Below are positions 44,588 through 51,678 of a DNA stretch of 64,000 nt, one piece after another. The number at the start of each line of letters is the position of its first letter. Position 1 is the stretch's first letter. Source of the DNA: Candidatus Kryptoniota bacterium (GTDB lineage: Bacteria; Bacteroidota; Ignavibacteria; Kryptoniales; JAKASW01); NCBI GenBank assembly GCA_024641705.1, contig JAHECO010000013.1:1-64000 (forward strand). Direction: 5' to 3'. The notes beneath the pieces were generated by a model. It saw only the letters and a list, made by a program, of their open reading frames with translations. It was not told the origin of the DNA and did no database searches. A program made the position numbers and the translations under genes.

Positions 44588-45604
44588 ATGAGAATCGTGC
44601 TATCGATGACGTTGTTGTTGTTTTTCAACTCGTTCCTCTTCGCGCAGGAGCCCGACTGGGTGCGCGGGAAGAGCAGGGAATACCCGGATGAGTTTTACAT
44701 GGTCGGTGTCGGCAGCGGCGATACCAGGCAGGATGCGGAAAGCCAGGCAAGGGCCCATATCGCTGAGATCTTCAGGGTCAACATAAAGGCGGATATATCG
44801 GTCAACAGGTCGGAGACCCTCAAGAACACGCAGGGCAATGTAACGGCGGAATCCAGGGAAGTGACCAGGTCTAAGATCGACATGGGACTGAAAAAGACGC
44901 TCGAGGGGACGGAGATTGCGGAAGTGTGGCAGAATCCCAAAGACGCGACATACTACGCGCTGGCGGTGCTGGACCGCGAAAAGGCTTCTCTGAAGATCAA
45001 GGAACGAATTGGCGAACTCGATTCGGAGGTCGAACGGCTCCGGGGAAAAACGGATTCCGCCGCCGGCAAGATCGACAAGTTGAAGCTTTTGCTCCTGAAG
45101 AAATCGCTGCTCTCCGATAGAAACGAGCTCAACTCCGATCTGAGAATAGTTTCGGGGAGCGGAAAAGGAATTGAACCTCCTTATTCGTTTGAAACTGAGA
45201 ATTCGGAAATTATGAGGTTCCTTCAAAACGATTTCGTTATCGGCGTGACGGGTGAGGGGGTCGGTTCCGAAGTATTGAATCAAACGGTAACCGATCTGTT
45301 TACGGCAAAGGGGTTCGTCGTGAAGCGGGTGTCGAAGAAGGGAGGCGACCTCCTTATAAGTGTTTCCAGCAGCACGAAGCCCTCGTCTGAACCGGTAGAT
45401 GGATGGTACTACTGCAGATGGCACCTTGAATTGAATGCGAGCGATGCGACTACCGGCGATGTGATCTTCAGTTCTTCCGAGAATGGGCGGTCGGGCCAAC
45501 TTTCACGGGATGAATCGGAGAGGCGCGCCGTCTACGACATGAACAAGAAGATCAGTGCGATGACAAGCAAGGTGCTCGGAAAACTTACGGGTGTTGAGGA
45601 TTAG
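44588..45604 (+). CDS. LPP20-domain exported protein
   Basis: 338 aa, signal peptide MRIVLSMTLLLFFNSFLFAQ without lipobox. LPP20 domain at about residues 22-140: EPDWVRGKSREYPDEFYMVGVG, DTRQDAESQARAHIAEIF, YYALAVLDREKA. A coiled-coil segment follows (ERIGELDSEVERLRGKTD). The C-terminal 150 residues form a separate alpha/beta unit (FVIGVTGEGVGSEV, DLLISVSSSTK, WYYCRWHLELNASD), perhaps an LpoB-like or TolB-N-like fold. Last gene of the envelope cluster. Confidence 0.78.
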   Translation: MRIVLSMTLLLFFNSFLFAQEPDWVRGKSREYPDEFYMVGVGSGDTRQDAESQARAHIAEIFRVNIKADISVNRSETLKNTQGNVTAESREVTRSKIDMGLKKTLEGTEIAEVWQNPKDATYYALAVLDREKASLKIKERIGELDSEVERLRGKTDSAAGKIDKLKLLLLKKSLLSDRNELNSDLRIVSGSGKGIEPPYSFETENSEIMRFLQNDFVIGVTGEGVGSEVLNQTVTDLFTAKGFVVKRVSKKGGDLLISVSSSTKPSSEPVDGWYYCRWHLELNASDATTGDVIFSSSENGRSGQLSRDESERRAVYDMNKKISAMTSKVLGKLTGVED

Positions 45605-45606
45605 CA

Positions 45607-45726
45607 GCTAGTGCTCATCCAACTATCATTTGCTAATCCCGTCGAAGAAAAATCTGGCGAGGTGCTCATTCCAACGATAATTTTAGCCGCACGTTGTTTG
45701 CTAAAATTAGTTGGAATGGCACTAGC
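45607..45726. repeat. MITE/REP-like palindromic element, about 120 bp
   Basis: Ends are imperfect inverted repeats: GCTAGTGCTCATCCAACTA (45607-45625) against the complement of 45708-45726, 16 of 19 positions equal. The interior holds a further direct copy at 45662-45687 (GTGCTCATTCCAAC, then ATAATTTTAGC) that pairs with 45700-45722 in a long hairpin with a 2-nt bulge. So three related copies are arranged direct-direct-inverted. No coding capacity. It starts 3 bp after the last envelope-cluster gene and may also end transcription. Confidence 0.6.
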
Positions 45727-46016
45727 ATACTTCTCCAGGCAGCGAAAGCCCGGATAGACCGCCTCCGTCCAGCCCGGCCTTCTACGAACCGCGACAGACA
45801 GATCTGTTCTCCTGTCGGCTCACCGAGTAAGACCGTCCAGTTTCGCGGTTTCCCGCCAATTTGAGAGGCCTGGAAGAGTCTTCGTGGTCTCCCCTTTCCC
45901 CAATATTTCGTTACGATTTCGTAACAGCGCCCCGTCTATGCGCAGTCAAACTCCCCCAAAAGACGCCGTTTTGAGCCATTTTTACCGGCATGCCTATTGC
46001 CCTAATATAAGTGAAC
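45727..46016. other. Non-coding leader region of the DUF4402 gene
   Basis: Contains CGACAG (45792-45797) pairing with CTGTCG (45812-45817), and a perfect hairpin GTTACG-ATTT-CGTAAC (45910-45925). A TAATAT at 46003-46008 just before the start codon could be a -10 for a nearly leaderless transcript, but no good -35 is present. Otherwise nothing recognised. Confidence 0.4.
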
Positions 46017-46586
46017 ATGAAAAAGATGATTTCAAAACGGCATTCAGGAATATCGGACACGGCGAAGCCGGGACGCATGAGCCTGGCTGCGAAGCTGGTC
46101 CTCGCGCTTGTGGTGGTTTTGATGGCAAATGCGAAATCCTTCGCGCAAAACACCGCCAACAACAACGTGACAATCAGCGCGACGGTTATTCAGGGTCTCA
46201 CACTTGCCGTTTCGGGCGGGCCTCTTAATTTCGGCACTGTCGTGGCGGGCACGGCTCCCTCCGCGATAAGCGCGCAAAGCAGCAGCGTCCTTTTCACCGT
46301 AACGGGCAACGGCGGAAGCAGCGTTACCGTGACATATTCCGGCGTAACTTTAAACGGCCCAGGCGGGTCCACGTTGATCTTCACACCGAGTGTTTATGGC
46401 TCTTCTTCGTCATCAGGGCAGGCATCATCGACAAACGTACCTTCCGGCGCAAACGTAACTCTCAACGGATCCAACTTCAGCGCCGGCAACTACTATCTGT
46501 GGCTTGGAGGGAATCTTGGCGCGATTCCCTCTGGCCAAACCCCGGGAGCATATACCGGGACATTTACAATGACTGTGAACTACTAA
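46017..46586 (+). CDS. Secreted DUF4402-type protein
   Basis: 189 aa from ATG 46017 (GTG at 46011 also possible; no Shine-Dalgarno before either). A long basic N-region precedes the signal core LAAKLVLALVVVLMANAKSFAQ, so ATG 46077 is an alternative. The mature part fits DUF4402: ATVIQGLTLAVSGGPLNFGTVVAG, then TVTGNGGSSVTVTYSG, and ending GAYTGTFTMTVNY. Predicted all-beta, pilin- or adhesin-like small surface protein. Ser/Gly-rich middle. Confidence 0.8.
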   Translation: MKKMISKRHSGISDTAKPGRMSLAAKLVLALVVVLMANAKSFAQNTANNNVTISATVIQGLTLAVSGGPLNFGTVVAGTAPSAISAQSSSVLFTVTGNGGSSVTVTYSGVTLNGPGGSTLIFTPSVYGSSSSSGQASSTNVPSGANVTLNGSNFSAGNYYLWLGGNLGAIPSGQTPGAYTGTFTMTVNY

Positions 46587-46621
46587 GCACGACTTCTCTC
46601 CTTCTCTCTCTGATGCTTCCG

Positions 46622-46655
46622 GAAGCCCGGCAATTCGACCGGGCTTCTTTTTTTT
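46622..46655 (+). terminator. Intrinsic terminator after the DUF4402 gene
   Basis: GAAGCCCGG (46622-46630), 8-nt loop, CCGGGCTTC (46639-46647), followed by eight T (46648-46655). Perfect stem and strong T-run. Confidence 0.93.
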
Positions 46656-46760
46656 CGACGTCCGCTTAGACCTGTCTTTGACCAACGGGAATCCCATCTA
46701 TATCCCAATATCTTTTAATGGGCGCTGATTCGTCTATTATCACCATAATTCATTAATTCA

Positions 46761-46793
46761 TTGAACATGAAACGCTCAAATGTGTTATTTTTG
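46761..46793 (+). promoter_or_regulatory. Possible promoter of the rpiB-tal-pgi unit, Bacteroidota-like -7 element
   Basis: TTG at 46761-46763 and TATTTTTG at 46786-46793, matching the Bacteroidota TAnnTTTG element at a 22-bp distance. Transcription would start near 46800, right before a hairpin. Alternative sigma70 boxes here are poor. Confidence 0.4.
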
Positions 46794-46807
46794 TTAAAGC
46801 AGATAGA

Positions 46808-46830
46808 GCGCGTTCCCCAAGTGAACGCGC
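46808..46830 (+). repeat. 8-bp hairpin in the rpiB leader
   Basis: GCGCGTTC (46808-46815), loop CCCAAGT, GAACGCGC (46823-46830), about 30 nt before the rpiB start codon. If the promoter above is right it lies at the very 5' end of the mRNA and may protect it, or act as a weak attenuator. Confidence 0.5.
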
Positions 46831-46862
46831 AATTGTTTCGTTATTCAACGAGGAGAGCACCA

Positions 46863-47321
46863 ATGCGGATCGGCATCGCCTGCGATCACGGCGGATTCAA
46901 CCTGAAACGTGAAATAGCTTCGCGCCTGAGAAAATCCGGCCACGATGTGGTCGACTTTGGGGCAGCTGAGCTGGACGACAGCGACGATTATCCGGATTAC
47001 GTAATACCGCTTGCCAAAGGAGTCTCGGCGAAGGAAGTGGAGAGGGGAATTGCCATATGCGGGAGCGGTGTAGGTGCTTCTGTTGCCGTGAACAAGATCA
47101 GAGGCGTACGCGGAGCTCTCATTCACGACTCCTTTTCGGCACATCAGGGCGTCGAAGACGACGACGTCAATGTGATCTGCCTGGGAGGAAGGGTGATCGG
47201 CAATGAGCTCGCGTGGGAAATAATCGGTACATTCCTGAACGCGTCTTTCAGCGGAGCCGAGCGTCATCGGCGGCGGCTCGCGAAAGTGACTGCATATGAG
47301 GACAAGGAGAACGCCAGATGA
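46863..47321 (+). CDS. rpiB: Ribose-5-phosphate isomerase B
   Basis: 152 aa. Start ATG 46863 is chosen because GAGGAG (46850-46855) precedes it and MRIGIACDHGGF is the standard RpiB start; upstream in-frame ATGs give an unrelated tail. Motifs: ACDHGGFNLK, VDFGA, DYPDYV, GIAICGSGVGAS with the active-site Cys, NVICLGGRVIG. It interconverts ribose-5-P and ribulose-5-P in the pentose phosphate pathway. Its TGA stop overlaps the ATG of the next gene by 4 nt, so the two are coupled. Confidence 0.95.
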   Translation: MRIGIACDHGGFNLKREIASRLRKSGHDVVDFGAAELDDSDDYPDYVIPLAKGVSAKEVERGIAICGSGVGASVAVNKIRGVRGALIHDSFSAHQGVEDDDVNVICLGGRVIGNELAWEIIGTFLNASFSGAERHRRRLAKVTAYEDKENAR

Positions 47322-50149
47322 AGGTCAACCCACTTTTGAATCTCGAGAAACTCGGACAAAGCATCTGGATGGATTTCATCCGGAGAGAGATGATCGTCTC
47401 CGGCGAGCTCGAGAGGCGAATCGGTGAGGACGGTATATCGGGAGTTACTTCCAACCCTTCAATATTCGAAAAGGCTATCGCGGGGAGTCATGACTACGAT
47501 GAGGCCGTGCGCGCCATGGCTCTCGAGGGAAAGTCCGTTGAGGAAATTTACCGTGAATTGGCGGTCGAGGACATCAGGCAGGCCGCCGACGTATTCCAGA
47601 AAACATACGAGAAGACAAGAGGCGGAGACGGGTACGTAAGCCTGGAAGTCTCTCCGTCCCTTGCCCGCGATTCAAAAGGGACAGTCGAGGAAGCTCGCCG
47701 CCTGTGGGAAGCCGTGAAGAGGCCGAATGTATATATCAAAGTCCCGGCCACGGAGGAAGGACTCGATGCGATCCGCCGGCTCATAAGCGAAGGGATCAAT
47801 GTGAATGTTACGCTTCTGTTCGGCCTCCCGCGATATAGGGAGGTGTTGGAAGCCTATCTGTCCGGACTAGAGGAGCGGGCCGGAAAAGGATTGAGCCTGG
47901 ATGGAATATCCTCGGTGGCGAGTTTCTTTCTCAGCAGGATAGACGTCGTGGTTGACAAGGTCTTCGAGGAGAAAATCTGGAAGCAGGGGCCCGACACGGC
48001 GGAGGCGGTCCGGGCGCGCGGACAGGTCGCGATCGCCAGCGCGAAGATGGCGTACGAAATCTCGGGCGAGGTCTTCGAAAGCGAGCATTTCAGGAAACTT
48101 GCCTCGAAGGGCGCCAGGAAGCAGCGTCTCCTTTGGGCCAGCACGAGCACAAAGAACCCGGCTTACAGCGATGTGAAATATGTCGAAGCGCTCATCGGTC
48201 CCGAGACGATAAACACCCTCCCCCTGGAGACGCTCAATGCCTATCGCGACCACGGCGATCCAACCTCCAGGCTCGAAATAGATCTCGATGTTGCCCGGAG
48301 AGTACTCGAACATCTCCCGCTGCTCGGGATAGATATCGACGAGGTCACCCGGCAGCTGGAAGAGGAAGGGGTCAAGAAATTTGCCGATGCGTACGAAACG
48401 CTTCTCAAATCGCTTGCCGTCAAGCGTGAGTCGGCGCTGAAAGAGCCGGCAGATCCGGAAAAATATTCGCTCGGCTCTCTCGAAAAGGCGGTCAAAGACA
48501 GGATTGTGGCGCTGGAGAAAGAACAATTCGCGGCACGGCTGTGGCAAAAAGATGCCTCGCTCTGGAAGAACGACGAAGCGAGCCGTAAGATAATCAGAAA
48601 CTCGCTCGGCTGGCTCCACGTGGCGGAGAAGATCGAGGATGTCATCGGCGATCTTACAAATTTCGTTGCGGAAGTAAAAGACGCAGGCATCAGGCACGTC
48701 GTGCACATGGGGATGGGGGGGAGCAGCCTTGCTCCTTTGGTCCTGCAGGAGTCGTTCGGGCTGCCGGAAGGAGGAATCCCTCTTACTGTCCTGGACACGA
48801 CCGACCCCGCGACAGTCCGGAAGATCGAGAAGGAAGTGCCGCTCGCAGACACCCTTTTCATCGTGGCGAGCAAGTCCGGTACGACCGCCGAGCCTAACGC
48901 ATTCGGTGACTACTTCTACGATAAGGTGAAAGTGCTGAAGGGTACTTACGCCGGAGCCAATTTCGTAGCGATCACCGATCCAGGGTCGAAACTCGTGGGG
49001 GTTGCCAAGGAGCGGCGTTTCAAGCATACGTTCCTCAACTTCGCGGATATCGGCGGACGCTACTCGGCACTCTCCTACTTCGGCCTGGTGCCTGCGGCTC
49101 TCCTCGGAGTGAACGTGCAGGAGCTTCTGGTACGTGCCCTCCGAATGGCACACGCCTGCGATCAGTGTGTACCAGCCGGCAAGAATCCCGGACTGACCTT
49201 GGGCGCTGCGATGGGTGAGCTCGCGCTCAAGGGGAGAGACAAGGTTACGTTCATAGTCTCCAGGAAGGTGGCAACTCTTGGACTGTGGCTTGAACAACTC
49301 ATTGCGGAGAGCACTGGCAAGGAAGGGAAAGGTATTCTTCCGGTGAGCGACGAGCCGGTCCTGGATCCACGGGACTATGGTAATGACAGATTCTTCGCTC
49401 ACATAAAATTAAAGGGGGCGGTCGAGCCGGAGGTCGATGAGCGCGTGCGAAAACTGAGCGACGCGGGACATCCGGTGGTCAGCATAGAGATATCCGATCT
49501 CTACGACCTTGCGCAGGAGTTCTTCAGATGGGAGATCGCCACCGCGACTGCCGGCTCGATCATCGGCATAAATGCCTTCGATCAGCCGAACGTTCAGGAG
49601 AGCAAGGACAACACCAACAGGCTCCTCGACGAGGTGCGCAGCAGCGGCAAGCTTCCCGAAGAACCGGTCTCAGTTGAGGATGGGAACATCAAGGTGTTCG
49701 GGAAAGTGAAGGGGAAGACTCTCGAGGAAGTCATGAAGTCCTTCCTTGCCCTCTCGAAACCCGGCGATTACATCCCCTTCATGGCGTACCTGCCCATGAG
49801 CGAGGAAGTGGACGACCGCCTCGCATCGATCCGCGCGACGATACAACAGGCGCTTCACCTGACGACGACGTTCGGCTACGGTCCGCGCTTTCTCCACTCC
49901 ACGGGTCAATATCACAAAGGCGGGCCGAACACCGGACTATTCATCCAGCTGACCGCCGACGATCTTGTCGATGCGCAGCTTCCCGGCCAGCCGTACAGTT
50001 TTTCCGTTTTCAAGAGGGCCCAGGCATTCGGTGATCTTGAAGCGTTGAGACAGCACGAGCGAAGGGTCTTGCGTATCGATTTCGGTGATGATGTGGTCGC
50101 GGGTCTGGAAAGGCTGGACGAGTGCATTAAGAGCGCTCTGAAGAAGTAA
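47318..50149 (+). CDS. Bifunctional transaldolase / glucose-6-phosphate isomerase
   Basis: 943 aa fusion. Residues 1 to about 365 are transaldolase (QSIWMDFIRREM, GVTSNPSIFEKA, and the Schiff-base Lys in NVYIKVPATEEG). From about residue 390 is a Pgi domain: MGMGGSSLAPLVL, VASKSGTTAEPNAF, then FGYGPRFLHSTGQYHKGGPNTG. The fused form is known in several phyla. AAGGAG at about 47306-47311 precedes the ATG, which overlaps the rpiB stop. It couples pentose phosphate and upper glycolysis. Confidence 0.95.
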   Translation: MKVNPLLNLEKLGQSIWMDFIRREMIVSGELERRIGEDGISGVTSNPSIFEKAIAGSHDYDEAVRAMALEGKSVEEIYRELAVEDIRQAADVFQKTYEKTRGGDGYVSLEVSPSLARDSKGTVEEARRLWEAVKRPNVYIKVPATEEGLDAIRRLISEGINVNVTLLFGLPRYREVLEAYLSGLEERAGKGLSLDGISSVASFFLSRIDVVVDKVFEEKIWKQGPDTAEAVRARGQVAIASAKMAYEISGEVFESEHFRKLASKGARKQRLLWASTSTKNPAYSDVKYVEALIGPETINTLPLETLNAYRDHGDPTSRLEIDLDVARRVLEHLPLLGIDIDEVTRQLEEEGVKKFADAYETLLKSLAVKRESALKEPADPEKYSLGSLEKAVKDRIVALEKEQFAARLWQKDASLWKNDEASRKIIRNSLGWLHVAEKIEDVIGDLTNFVAEVKDAGIRHVVHMGMGGSSLAPLVLQESFGLPEGGIPLTVLDTTDPATVRKIEKEVPLADTLFIVASKSGTTAEPNAFGDYFYDKVKVLKGTYAGANFVAITDPGSKLVGVAKERRFKHTFLNFADIGGRYSALSYFGLVPAALLGVNVQELLVRALRMAHACDQCVPAGKNPGLTLGAAMGELALKGRDKVTFIVSRKVATLGLWLEQLIAESTGKEGKGILPVSDEPVLDPRDYGNDRFFAHIKLKGAVEPEVDERVRKLSDAGHPVVSIEISDLYDLAQEFFRWEIATATAGSIIGINAFDQPNVQESKDNTNRLLDEVRSSGKLPEEPVSVEDGNIKVFGKVKGKTLEEVMKSFLALSKPGDYIPFMAYLPMSEEVDDRLASIRATIQQALHLTTTFGYGPRFLHSTGQYHKGGPNTGLFIQLTADDLVDAQLPGQPYSFSVFKRAQAFGDLEALRQHERRVLRIDFGDDVVAGLERLDECIKSALKK

Positions 50150-50197
50150 AACGGGCACGTTCCTGCATAATCGCAGATTCAGCAATGGAGGAGCACC

Positions 50198-50818
50198 ATG
50201 GGAGGGATGAATGGACCGTCGACACTTTTTCTCGACATCGGCGGCGTGTTGCTTACAAACGGATGGGACCACAATTCACGACGGGAAGCGGCAAAGAAAT
50301 TTGGCCTCGATTACGAAGAGCTGAACGAGCGCCATCACCTCACCTATGACACGTACGAATCCGGAAAGCTGAGTCTGAAGGAATACCTCGACAGGATCGT
50401 CTTCTATCAGAAGCGGGAGTTTGCGCGGGAAGATTTCAGAGAGTTCATGTTTGCTCAATCGAAACCGTTCCCTAGGATGATAGAACTTGTGAAATCTCTA
50501 AAGATCAAGTACGGCCTGAAAGTGGGCGTGATCAGCAACGAGGGGAGAGAAGTCAACGAATACAGGATCACAACTTTCGGGCTGGCAGAGTTCGTCGATT
50601 TCTTCGTGTCGTCCTGCTTTGTGCACTTTAGGAAGCCCGACATGGATATCTACCGGATAGCGCTCGACGTTGCGCAGGTGTCTCCAGATGAGTCGGTCTA
50701 CATCGACGATCGCGCAATGTTCGCGCAGGTGGCGGCAGGACTCGGTTTGAGGGCGATACACCACAAGAGTTACGAAGATACGAAATCGTCCCTCGCAGGG
50801 CTGGGCCTGGTACTGTGA
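50198..50818 (+). CDS. HAD-family hydrolase (subfamily IA)
   Basis: 206 aa. Motif I LFLDIGGVLL has the nucleophile Asp; the usual second Asp is Gly, as in YihX-like sugar phosphatases (DIGGVL). Motif II GVISNEG, motif III Lys in HFRKPDMDIYR, motif IV VYIDDRAMF. A helical cap lies at about residues 20-85. It might dephosphorylate a sugar phosphate such as glucose-1-phosphate, which would suit the neighbours, but that is a guess. It is 48 bp after the Tal-Pgi gene. Confidence 0.85.
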   Translation: MGGMNGPSTLFLDIGGVLLTNGWDHNSRREAAKKFGLDYEELNERHHLTYDTYESGKLSLKEYLDRIVFYQKREFAREDFREFMFAQSKPFPRMIELVKSLKIKYGLKVGVISNEGREVNEYRITTFGLAEFVDFFVSSCFVHFRKPDMDIYRIALDVAQVSPDESVYIDDRAMFAQVAAGLGLRAIHHKSYEDTKSSLAGLGLVL

Positions 50819-50907
50819 TGGTCGGCCTTCGCATTGAATACACTTTGTCGATCTGGTAAATTTCCGCGGGATGGATTTCGGATTCTGCGCCATATTGCCG
50901 GAGAGAA

Positions 50908-51588
50908 ATGAAAGAGACGGCTGAGTTCCTGAAAGAAATTCCGATCTTCGCGAAGCTAAGCGACGACGAACTCGATATGATAAAGGACATAAGCGTCGTC
51001 AGGAAGTTTGCGAAGGACAGGATCGTTTTCCTTGAAGGCGAGAAATTTACCGGATTCTACGTGGTTCTGAGCGGATCGGTGAAAGTCTACAAGCTCTCCG
51101 GCAGCGGCGGCGAGACCGTGCTTCACATACTGAAACCGTACCGCAGTTTCGCTGAGGCCCCGATACTCACGGGCGAAACAGTGTATCCCGCCTGCGCCGA
51201 GGCGATTGAAGATTCCCTTCTCTACTACATCCCTGCCGTCGAGTTCAGGAAACTGCTTCAGAAGAGCTCTTCCGTCGCTATCAAGATTTCGGAAGTGCTG
51301 GCGCTCCGACTTACGGAGCTCAACAGGAGGTTCGGACAGCTCTCCGCGGGCGTTGAGGGAAGGCTCGCGCGATATATTGTCGGTGAGATCACCTTGAACG
51401 GGACGATCGACAAACCCGAACCCTTTTTCGTCCTTTCGTCAAGCAAGAAAGATCTTGCCTCCCAGCTCGGTATGGCGGTTGAAACGCTCTCGCGAGCCTT
51501 AAGGAAGCTGAAGAATCAGAAGATCATCAGGGAGTGTTCGAAGAGGATCTTCGTGGCTGACTTGAAGCGGCTGAAAGAAATTTCGTGA
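50908..51588 (+). CDS. Crp/Fnr-family transcription regulator (DNR-like)
   Basis: 226 aa. Cyclic-nucleotide-binding-like beta-roll at about residues 10-130 (GFYVVLSGSVKVYKL), long dimer helix, then winged HTH with recognition helix ETLSRALRKL. The E-xx-SR signature is that of FNR/DNR proteins, which bind TTGAT/TTGAC half-sites. There is no N-terminal Cys cluster as in FNR, so a DNR-type (NO or heme) or other ligand is likely. TTGAC palindromes lie in the nearby nitric oxide reductase promoter region (54064-54077, 54137-54150). It is the only clear regulator in the window. Convergent with the reductase gene. Confidence 0.88.
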   Translation: MKETAEFLKEIPIFAKLSDDELDMIKDISVVRKFAKDRIVFLEGEKFTGFYVVLSGSVKVYKLSGSGGETVLHILKPYRSFAEAPILTGETVYPACAEAIEDSLLYYIPAVEFRKLLQKSSSVAIKISEVLALRLTELNRRFGQLSAGVEGRLARYIVGEITLNGTIDKPEPFFVLSSSKKDLASQLGMAVETLSRALRKLKNQKIIRECSKRIFVADLKRLKEIS

Positions 51589-51627
51589 ATATCACTCGCA
51601 ACCGGGCATAAATCATATCAGGCAGAA

Positions 51628-51658
51628 AGTCCGTCCGCCGGACTAAGACGGACGGACT
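51628..51658. terminator. Hairpin between convergent regulator and reductase genes
   Basis: AGTCCGTCCG (51628-51637), 11-nt loop, CGGACGGACT (51649-51658): perfect 10-bp stem. Only a short T-run follows on the minus strand (TTTCTG), none on the plus. Probably ends the minus-strand reductase transcript. Confidence 0.55.
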
Positions 51659-51678
51659 CAAGAAACGGGAAATGGGCG

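Noticed and set aside
47867-49402. 511-codon minus-strand frame opposite the Tal-Pgi gene
   Set aside because: Same reason: fully inside a well-supported plus-strand gene and without any family motif.
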